In this document: in pieces, positions 55,361 through 64,000 of the stretch
How positions within the stretch are numbered: the first letter of the stretch is position 1
How the letters are laid out: the number at the start of each line of letters is the position of its first letter
Origin: Membranipora membranacea
Taxonomy: Eukaryota; Bryozoa; Gymnolaemata; Cheilostomatida; Membraniporidae
NCBI GenBank assembly: GCA_914767715.1
Contig: OU612067.1
Span: forward strand, 33,394,162-33,458,161
Reading direction: 5' to 3'
Length of the DNA stretch: 64,000 bases
Program-made: the position numbers and the translations under genes
Notes under the pieces: generated by a model
The model's database searches: none
Seen by the model: the letters and a program-made list of their open reading frames with translations, nothing else
Told to the model about the DNA's origin: nothing

Positions 55361-56858
55361 ATGTCATATCATGCAACAATCTGTATTATATATCTGGTGT
55401 CATATGTGAAACAAGGTATGTTATCCGTAGTCAGAACTAGCAAAGTACAACGAGCAAACTTAATTTTATCTCCTATTAACATGGGGATCTTTGGCAGTAT
55501 GTTTTTGTCAATGCCAAATTCTTATGTTTGCTAAGAATTGGTACCCCCCTAAACTTACATTCCCCTTCCTTCAAAACATTGACAATTATGATAAAGATGT
55601 AGATAAAAGAATACACTTTCATAAATGAATCGTAATGTAATAAATTCCACAAAGAATATATGCTGTTTTTTGTTGTTGTAATATTCAGGTGTCGCTTATG
55701 GAATTGCTAATAATGGGACGGCTACTTCTAGCTCAACTCACAGCAGTTATTCTGGCAGTGTTTACAAGCCTATAGACAATATGCGACCACCATCAGCAAC
55801 CAACTCATTCTTTAGATCAGAGGACGGAGCTAACCAATGGTGGAGAGTTGATTTAGGAGATCAGCCATACTTTATCTTAGAATTTACAGTGTACAGACAG
55901 ACTGGAACTACTAATGGTAAGTCATACAGCTCAGATAAATAACACTTGGCTGTTCAATTCATCAAAGTTCAAAGTTATATGATATTTTTGCAGGCAAACA
56001 ATATAATAAAGCTTAACAAAACAAGTGATTTTAGAAACATTGGTGTTCGGTGCCGTTTGTTGGTTGATGTATCTGAATTACTTTCTTTGGGGCTACCTGC
56101 ACACAATGCTGTCCTCAATTTCCTCAGAGAAAACGGAGCAATCTTCAATTTTAAAACACTAATCTTCAGAATAAATTCTTCAAAACAACTGGACTCAAGA
56201 TCCAACTGCTGTACCTAATGCCTGTGAGAACTGAGCCAGCAAGTTTATTACTAATGAAAGTGATCATTTTTTTCTAGACAGTCAATGCACCTGGTGGGGC
56301 TCAAACCCAGGATCCTGTGATCCGAAATCAGTAACACCGATGGGTTTCGGCAGGGAGTTTGGGACAAACTTCCTGGTATTGGCAGGGAGGGTGGTTATGG
56401 TTTGTTGTTGTGTGGAGTTGTCTGTTCAAACCAACAAATCCAACCTCAGTAGATAACTCCAAGTTGTTTGACTGAATCCAGTCTTCTTGAAACTGGAAAT
56501 CTTCTATTGATTTTTCATTTAGATCTTTTCTTCAAATTTAAAACACTCAATCTTCAATCTTCAGTAAAATACGCGGGGAGCCCTTCTTTTGTTTCCAAAA
56601 TATTTCAATATTATTTAGAGCAAAGATTTAAACCGTTAGACTTGCTGGGAAGGGCTGGAGGCCCTAGCGACCAAGTTCCAAATCTTGCTGGTGCCTATTC
56701 GTGGAGAAAACTACTTCCTGTTGATCACGCTAATAATGAGTATGTACAGTATGATCCAGTGAACGGAAGGCAGGTAGTACAAGGATATCGACGCCTAGCT
56801 GTATACAGTACAAACTCTCTGGGACTGGTCATCAGTGAAGTCAGGGTGCTGGGTATAC
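55361..56858 (+). CDS. Copy C exons 1-3: signal peptide and F5/8C-like domain
   Basis: The start codon at 55361 matches copy A. Exons 2 and 3 have the same 228- and 240-nt lengths as in A, and the protein is close (W-W-R-V-D-L-G-D kept). Intron 2 (55917-56618) is 500 bp longer than in A. It contains a possible SINE piece with GGGGCTCAAACCC, an inverse B-box-like string, at about 56296. Confidence 0.8.
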
Positions 56859-59800
56859 GTAAGTTAATAAAATCAAATTAAGTCTGATAATGCTACATTC
56901 AAATAGCATTGGTGTCGTGTTTACATCATATTATATATACTATATTATGTTTTATAAATTAATTCCTACAGGTCTGCCAGAGTTCAAAGCTACAAATGTA
57001 CGAATGACCTATACATATACAGGACATTCAAGCTTTTGTGTGACCTGCCAATGGGACCCTCCATTATCTAACTCTACAACAGTATCCAATATCTTGTCTC
57101 AATACCAGGTACGATCCAGTACAACGATCTCTAGGTGACATTTCAAGGTTAAGATTACAACATAGAATTGATCGGAAATGTTCTCTGGTGTTTCTACCCT
57201 GTAAATTAAGAAAAAGCATCAAATGGATTAAAATGAACTGATAGTACAATGTAAGATTATGTTACAAAACTGCATGACAATAAGAAAAGTTTGATAGCTT
57301 GTGGGTTCATCAAACCAATATATCTTACTCTGCTAAGATGAGTTAGTTAGTAGATACCAAATCTCTGTTTTTGTGACTTGACTTGAATTGAATCAGATAT
57401 ATTACGTACAATTATTGATAAAATCACTGAGAAATTAGACAATATAATATAATAGCTTTTGGAATATACAGAAAAGCATATTTACACTTTCCCCGCAGTT
57501 GTTGAGAGTTTGTTACTAAGAGTTAGTTAGATATGAGCCATGTTAAAAATACTTCATATTGTGATAAACATCATTGTTTCCAAGAGAAAAGAAGTGAAAG
57601 GGTTAAAATATCTTCAATTGAGTTTTATTGAATAAGTCTGTCATATATAGTTGTCTTGGATAAATGAAATATTTACAAAAAAACCAATAAAAATGCTAAG
57701 CATTGACTTTGAGTAAACAATCTGTATGGGCACCTGAAAAACCACAAGAGTCAAATGCAATTTCTCCTATCAAATTGTATATGGGTGAGTTAATGTTTAG
57801 TTGTATTTCATGAACTTGGGATTCTTTGTTTCTTTTCGTTGTTTTCAAGATATTAGTATCATTTTCAGTCTTGAAAGTCAAAATATTTGACTTATTATCA
57901 TTCACTTCAAATAAGTTTTATTGATCCATTTCAGATGTGTTCAACTAATAAGCATTTACCTCAGATTCATACATCAAAAATCTGATAAAATACAAAAGAG
58001 ATGATAACTCTCTTAGTCTTTTATCTGTTTTATGATATTGCATTCCTCAAATCAATGCTGCATATACTGAGAACCTACTCAGCTGTCATATTTTATTTCT
58101 ACCAGACACACAACGGCGGTCAGTGGAATTCTATTGGTCAGAACAGGAATGTTACAAACTGTAGTGTCTCCTTCTCTACACCAGTATCATGCCAAGTCAG
58201 AGTACAACCACCACACTACGCATACCAAACCCTGAATTCTACAAGCAGCATAAGAACCCCATGCAAAGGTCTGTGAAACACTGGTGGCTAAGTGTAGCTT
58301 TACACAATTGTTTTGCTGTTGATGATTAATGCTGCTAAAGCTCATCTTCCACATTCATGCATGTTAAGGGATATGTTTGCAATTAGACATGTACTTTATT
58401 GAATAAATTAATTGTGTGCATGATATATCATTCTTGTATACATATTTGCATTTACAAGATTCAATGGAACCTTTCAAATGTGAGAGCATATCTGATTCAA
58501 TTGATTTCTGAATTGGTAACTGCTGCTCCACCTCCTATCAATACACTGGCTTATTTTTGCAAGTGGCTAAATTAAAATATTTATTTTTTCATCATTCTTC
58601 TTTTTGACAGCTCCATCCAATGTGACGATCAACCCGAATCCAGCTGAGATCATTGAACAAGGACGACTGAAACTGCAGTACACTGCTCAATGGGTGGTTT
58701 GTAACAGTTCAAACAATTCATAGATAATGAAGTGTAAAACTATAACTAAAAATGTTGTTGATGAAACCCTCAACCATTTGTTGTTCATTGTTGCAATAAT
58801 TTCTTTGTGCAGAAAACTAATCCTTAGAAACTAAGCATATGTCCGATTGGAAAAAACGAGCACTATTCTTTTTTACATTGGTTGAACTTCACTCGACTCA
58901 ACTCAGAACATTAAAAAAACATTTAATCTACCATTACTGCACATCTTGCATACCTTGCTATTTTCAGTAAATCTTTGAATGCATTCTGTGAAATTTCTTT
59001 GTAGGCACCAGCTAAACCAGAGTGCCTAACCTTCAATGAATATGCTATAGAAATAATGATAGATACTACAACCACCACAATTTCTTCAGATGGGTCAAAT
59101 ATAAAAGTTGATACAAAATGGGGACAGCTTCTCACAGTGAAGATATGGACAGTGAATAGTGATGGTGTGAGATCACCTACTGCAGCTAATTCCTCTATAA
59201 CAACTCGCTCACCAGGTAGTCACTACAAACATCAGCACAGCAACAAAGTCGATGTGTGATGCTTGTAGTTTACTGCATTTTTATACCAAAATTTAAGTGG
59301 CAGATGTAATCCTCCATGCGATGGTCAAATAATAATAATGTCTTTCAATTAAATGAGATGCAGGAAACTGAATATAGATAGATGTTTTGTCTCCGCCCTC
59401 ACATTTGAAATATCTTCATGATGTAGCAGTATGTAGCTGCTATGGACAGATAATTTATAAGAGGGTCAATGCAACATGGTAAAATTCGATCATAGTAACA
59501 GTGAATTGGTTGATTAAACAGTTGGGGGTCAACTATGTTACAAGAACGCATAGATTGTACTTGTGATTCGGGTCGCAAAGCTGATTCCAAAGTTGACTGG
59601 GTTGTAATGTATATTATAAACATACTTGGTTAATTCAGTTTACTGTAAAATTGTGCGACTAAAGACACTAGTGACACAAGGGTCTGTTTCTGCACCGACA
59701 ACCAAACAGGCCTTTTACACCGATGGTTATAATGTTACCTTATCTGTGTAACTCTTCTCTCCTCAGCACCACCTTCAGCACCGACATCTCTTGTTATCAG

Positions 59801-62800
59801 AGCTACATCACCATACTGTGTAACCTTATCCTGGGATCAGCCGGCTCAGCATAATGGTGGATTAGCTAAGTATGGGGTATGTAATATTGATGTCTAAAAA
59901 TTAATTAGAACAGAATGGCATGGATGATGTGAATTCATTATATAGACCTCATAACCGCCTTTCAGCTCATTATGTATACAGTGCAAGCAGACTTTTTCAC
60001 TTTATATTATTTTCTTTACAAAATAAAAGCTCACATGCAAAATGGTTACATGGGGTCACTACAAACCAAAATTTATGCGATCAGTCATAGCTCATTTAGG
60101 ACCTTAGCCCATTGAAGGCCTTCTATCCTTTGTAGTCTTTTGTATTTTTATACACCGACAACGAAGGGTTAGTCTACGATTCAATAAACATTAAGTATTT
60201 GGTGTTTTACAGATCAGATGTACCGGACAATCTAGTTTCAATCCAGCAGAAGGAAAAATTCAAGCGAGGAATGTATCAGTCTGTGGATTTTCACCATATC
60301 AGCAGATTCAATGTGATGTTAGATCTGTAAACGATGCTGGAGCTGGTGGAGTCAGCACATCTGAACAGATTCGCACTAATTGCACTGGTATGCAATTGAA
60401 TACTTATGTAAATTCTTATTTTCTCCCACAACCTATCTGGGTAATATCTCCAAAAAATTTGTAATATGTAAATATGTTTATGAAAAAACATATATATATA
60501 TATATAAACTATATATATATATAAACTATATATATATATATTGATGGTGTGTGTAATGACTATGTATTTGTTTATGGTGTAATATATATTGGTTGGGATT
60601 TCGATAAGACCAGGTTTTTTTGTGAGTATAGTACATAAGCCAACAATACGTTCTGTTGAAGATTCAAAACCCAATAATTTGAACAAGCTACCATATAAGG
60701 ATTTTTTTGCCACTTTCCCACATGTTTGCTTTTCTACAGCAAATGACCACATAAAAAACCGCAATGTAAAAGTTTGAATCCATTTTATTATTTATATATC
60801 TTCAAGATGAGTGAGTGATCTAGTATAGTAACATTTCATGGTACTCTGATGTCTGTTTCAGATCCCTCTAAGCCAAGAGATCTAACTTTTGGAACTCCGT
60901 CAACAGTTCAAGAATCAGGAAGACAGAGATGGAGGTACAGAGTGACATGGCGAGTAAGTATCCCTACATCACTTCCTACTGTCACCTTGTTCTTGATTGA
61001 TAATAAGTGATGAATATAACTCGGCTGTTCTTAAATGACTTAATGAGACATTAAGAACACAGACCTTTCAGTAACCAAATCTAATTATATGATATGCTAA
61101 TTTCAGAACTCCTTGTCATTCAACTGTGCAGACTGGCGCACAGGGACACATAAGAAAGCTTATGAGACCAAATTCCCTAACGCAGAAGCAGACACAGTAC
61201 AGAGAGGCTATGCAACCCAGGAGTTTCGATCTACAGATGTGTATGCTGACGGTAATACAGAAGTATCATTCCATATAAGAGCATGTAATAATCAGGATCT
61301 CTGCTCAGAATATGAAGTCCTCACAATAACAACTCCATCCTCACGTTAGTTTAAAATTTATCACTCATTCAAAGTAATCAGCAATTTGACAACCAATAAC
61401 ATGGCATGATATTTGATTATATCTTGTCTGATTTTCAAACTGAACTGAAGGTATCCCAAAAAAAGTCATACGAAATGGCATACCATCTAACAGCAAATAT
61501 ATTTCCATTTCATATAAACTCTATTGTCTCTAGGTCCACAGGTTGCCCCCAGAAATACCAGGATTACTCCATTGAATGGTAGCTGTGTTCAGGTGGATTG
61601 GGATCCACCTCAATATCCCAATGATGAAAACCTACTATATCAGGTTAGTGAGTCCTCATAACCGGGTTTATATAATCATACTGCATTAACGAAGCAATTG
61701 AACTATAAATGATTCCAAATATTGTTATGATCAACAGATTGAAGATCATATTAAGCCTTACAGTCCATCTGCATTTTGCATCCTTGTTTCAGTATGAATG
61801 TACTAAGTGGAGCCTCTTAAACCAAACATCGGCCAGCACAGTAGGATACTCCTGTGGGTATGCACCTTATGAAAATGTTAGCTGTACTGTGCGAGCAGTA
61901 AACAGTGCAGGAGTGAGCAACGAGAGCAGTTCACATGGTAGAACTGGTTGTGCAGGTGAGTCTGGTAGCTTAGTAATTGAATGATTCAAATATAGACACA
62001 TACAGAGGTACACTGGTACTGTTTGCAGAGGTTTTGATCAAAAAAGTCGTTAAGAATAGAACGATGATGGTTATGAATATTTTATAATTGATCACCATTA
62101 AATCACCAATACATAACAATTTAAATTAATGTAATCAGGTGAAGAAAAAGAAATGTAACTAAAATCTAAAAAAAAGAAAGAAAAGCACTGTCATTACGAG
62201 TACATCCATCTGTAAAATAAGACCAAATGTCTTATATTTTCAAAGGAGTTAAAAAAACTCATTATTTTACTGATAAACATACGCATTGCATTGAAATGGT
62301 GTGTTTTAGGTGGTGTCGAAATCAATAATGACAACAAATTAAACTTAATAGCCCCCATCAACTTACGTTTCCAATTTTTTCATTCAGAACCTCAATTGAT
62401 TGGGAGGCTAACTGATTTTCTTTCCGACGATATTTCTGATGGAAAGAGAAAGCTCCGTCTGAATATAACACAACCTGTGAGTATAAGACTCATTTTAGAC
62501 ACAACTTGGACTATCAGCTTCTCCAATTTGTTCAAGCGAATGAATGAATAGGGGGAAAGTTGGGCTGTAACTGAAGAGGAAAAAATTTGATTTACATAAG
62601 TATGCAAAATTCACTGCTGGCTATATCAAGATGTACTTCATTTTATCCATAGGCTATCAGATCAAATTGTGAGTCAATCCACAACATATCATTCGGGGTT
62701 GATGGTAGAATTCCAAGTGCTGAGAACCTCCATACCATCAATGATCTTGAGGCAGTGACCTCCTATGATGTTGAAGTGATGATTACTAACAATGCAGGAT

Positions 62801-63844
62801 TTCAGACTATGATAACGGGATACTACACTACAGGGGAATTGAGTGAGTAGTTTATAAATCAGAACTCTGGTATGATATTATAGGGTATGAGACATTATAG
62901 AGATCAGCTATTTATTGGACTAACACTGTGAAACCTCTTGTATCTCAAATATAGAAACTATTTATCTGATTATATTTTGTGAGAATATTCTACAAGTAAT
63001 CAAAGTTGAATTTTGAATAGTTTTTTTTCTGCCTCTTCACATCCACTGCTAGGCAAATCCTAGATACATTTATTGTTACATGACACATGATTCATGTTGC
63101 AGGGCCTGAAGATGCTCCAATTGTAGAAATATCCTCTGATACTAGTTGTGTTTATTTACAACTGGCGCCTCCCAGCAAGAATAACGGAGTGATCACACAC
63201 TATATGGTAAGTAATTATAATGAGACTGAGCTAGTAGTTTCAAAATACATTTCATTATCCGACATCTGAAATAGTATTTTAAAATTTGAACTTAATGGAA
63301 GGTATGGAAGCATTCATATGATGTTGATGGTGAGATGAATATTATAGATGTTAAGCAGGTCATACTTCCCTACCCTATTTTAGTATGTATATTACCAACA
63401 ATTTTAGTATTCCTGTGGTTATGCTGGTGGAAACTCTGATGCTTTACAACTTAAGACTTTCAATGCTTCTGATCAATCTACTAGTGCTGAACCGATGATC
63501 TGTAACTTCACATCAGCTTCACTGATAGAATGTAATGTTACTGCTGTAAACAGTATCGACTCAAGCCCCAGTATATTGGTATATGGATATACTCAAGTCA
63601 GGGGTAAGATTCAATATGACTTCTCAAAACTAGCATCAGCATTTACATTGAGCCTCAAACTAGATTGTAAAAAATGAATAAGCTCAAATTACCGATGGAA
63701 CTCATTTCGCATGGTTATAGCAACAATAAGCTGTTTTCTCGTTGCAGTACCTGCAGGTATAATTCAACCATCTATCTCAGATGGTCTTATAGTCGATTTA
63801 GTGATATCAGAAGTGATACCGGAAGAAGCTGATGTTACTATTAG
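55361..63844 (+). CDS. Receptor copy C, exons 1-18 (partial, open), continues past window
   Basis: Exons: 55361-55415, 55689-55916, 56619-56858, 56972-57108, 58106-58268, 58611-58696, 59005-59215, 59767-59876, 60213-60387, 60862-60953, 61107-61344, 61534-61643, 61793-61955, 62388-62476, 62653-62842, 63103-63206, 63408-63603, 63748-63844. They sum to 2684 nt (894 codons plus 2 bases) with no stop codon or phase error. All introns are GT-AG. This is the best candidate for a working gene in the window. The juxtamembrane, sushi and membrane exons should lie just to the right. Intron 7 is only 551 bp, showing the size before transposon insertion in A and B. Confidence 0.85.
56972..58268 (+). CDS. 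Copy C exons 4-5: FnIII domain 1
   Basis: Exons are 137 and 163 nt. F-C-V-T-C-Q-W-D-P-P is kept. Exon 5 has changed most between copies, starting T-H-N-G-G-Q-W. The 997-bp intron (57109-58105) shows no recognisable element. The donor of exon 5 is GTCTGT, weaker than GTAAAA in A. Confidence 0.78.
58611..59215 (+). CDS. Copy C exons 6-7: FnIII domain 2
   Basis: Exons 58611-58696 and 59005-59215 (86 and 211 nt). Exon 6 begins A-P-S-N-V-T-I, which gives the reference for what copy B has lost. V-K-I-W-T-V-N-S-D-G-V is kept. Confidence 0.78.
59767..60387 (+). CDS. Copy C exons 8-9: FnIII domain 3
   Basis: Exons 59767-59876 and 60213-60387 (110 and 175 nt). S-P-Y-C-V-T-L-S-W-D-Q-P-A and V-N-D-A-G-A-G-G are seen. 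Confidence 0.78.
60485..60545 (+). repeat. (TA)n microsatellite in copy C intron 9
   Basis: Three TA runs are separated by AAACTA spacers. No gene evidence was found around it, and the surrounding 474-bp intron holds nothing else recognisable. Confidence 0.85.
60862..61344 (+). CDS. Copy C exons 10-11: FnIII domain 4
   Basis: Exon 10 (60862-60953) is 92 nt and open, with R-Q-R-W-R-Y-R-V-T-W. It supplies the frame reference for the 91-nt exon of copy A. Exon 11 (61107-61344) is 238 nt and ends at GTTAGT. Confidence 0.8.
61534..61955 (+). CDS. Copy C exons 12-13: FnIII domain 5
   Basis: Exons 61534-61643 and 61793-61955 (110 and 163 nt). The acceptor of exon 12 is a normal TCTAG, against TCTTG in copy B. 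C-V-Q-V-D-W-D-P-P-Q-Y is identical to A. Confidence 0.8.
62388..62842 (+). CDS. Copy C exons 14-15: FnIII domain 6
   Basis: Exons 62388-62476 and 62653-62842 (89 and 190 nt). Exon 15 is nearly base-identical to A and B from the E-N-L-H-T-I-N-D-L-E block to the donor. Confidence 0.8.
63103..63844 (+). CDS. Copy C exons 16-18: FnIII domain 7 and start of juxtamembrane domain
   Basis: Exons 63103-63206, 63408-63603 and 63748-63844. Exon 16 shows the uninterrupted target (N-N-G-V-I-T-H-Y-M) where copy B has a LINE. Exon 18 ends in phase 2 at GTGAGC, and the rest of the window is intron. Confidence 0.8.
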
Positions 63845-64000
63845 GTGAGCCAAAGTCTCATGCAGTGTCATGAGATGGTCATCTATGACCAATCAATTTA
63901 ATTGCCAATTTTTGTTTTCAATAGAATAGATAGACCTGAAAAGTTTTGAGAATTGAAGAGTTATTCACCATTGGTTTGCAAAGCCTGTAAAACATGATTT

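Overview
This window looks like AT-rich nuclear DNA of an early-branching marine animal. The architecture (lectin-like domain, fibronectin type III (FnIII) repeats, sushi domain, short tyrosine-rich tail) and the mobile elements fit a sponge best. A cnidarian is possible, and the species cannot be read from the sequence. Genes are spliced with GT-AG introns and there is no bacterial-type operon structure.

The backbone is a head-to-tail tandem array of three paralogous plus-strand genes for a large cell-surface receptor. Copy A (733-15155, 22 exons) and copy B (17427-50934) are complete in extent. Copy C (55361-63844) has its first 18 exons and runs off the right edge. The predicted protein is: signal peptide, a galactose-binding-like F5/8C or F-type-lectin-like domain, seven clear FnIII domains, a diverged juxtamembrane FnIII-like domain, a sushi/CCP module, one transmembrane helix, and a cytoplasmic tail with a PPxY motif, a YxN motif and two YxxL motifs 12 residues apart (ITAM-like). 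Each of the seven FnIII domains is coded by two exons in a phase 1 - phase 0 - phase 1 pattern. Most exon lengths are the same in all copies.

The copies are in different states. C is open over everything visible. A is open except for a single-base deletion in exon 10. B is a decaying pseudogene. It has no recognisable exon 6, a shortened exon 3, two destroyed splice acceptors, a LINE in the middle of exon 16, a stop codon just before the membrane exon and an 8-base deletion that removes the second YxxL motif. The 3' half of B stays very close to A, including in introns, which suggests gene conversion or recent unequal exchange.

Mobile elements fill two B introns and one A intron. B intron 2 (17955-23028) carries a minus-strand LINE with a nested 892-bp hAT-type element (8-bp target duplication) and a tRNA-derived SINE head. 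B intron 7 (25980-43654) carries a broken minus-strand Ty3/gypsy element (26148 to about 32520), a broken plus-strand LINE (about 32520-34760), a further LINE tail, integrase remnants, and two inverted copies of a 2.2-kb terminal-inverted-repeat element with clean 9-bp target duplications (27272-29559, 36116-38292). It also holds a minus-strand, exon-split DDE-transposase-like gene (about 40073-42230) and a three-copy 205-bp tandem repeat. A intron 7 carries a LINE endonuclease fragment and a 2.75-kb foldback element. The flanks of A, B and C are duplicated with the genes.
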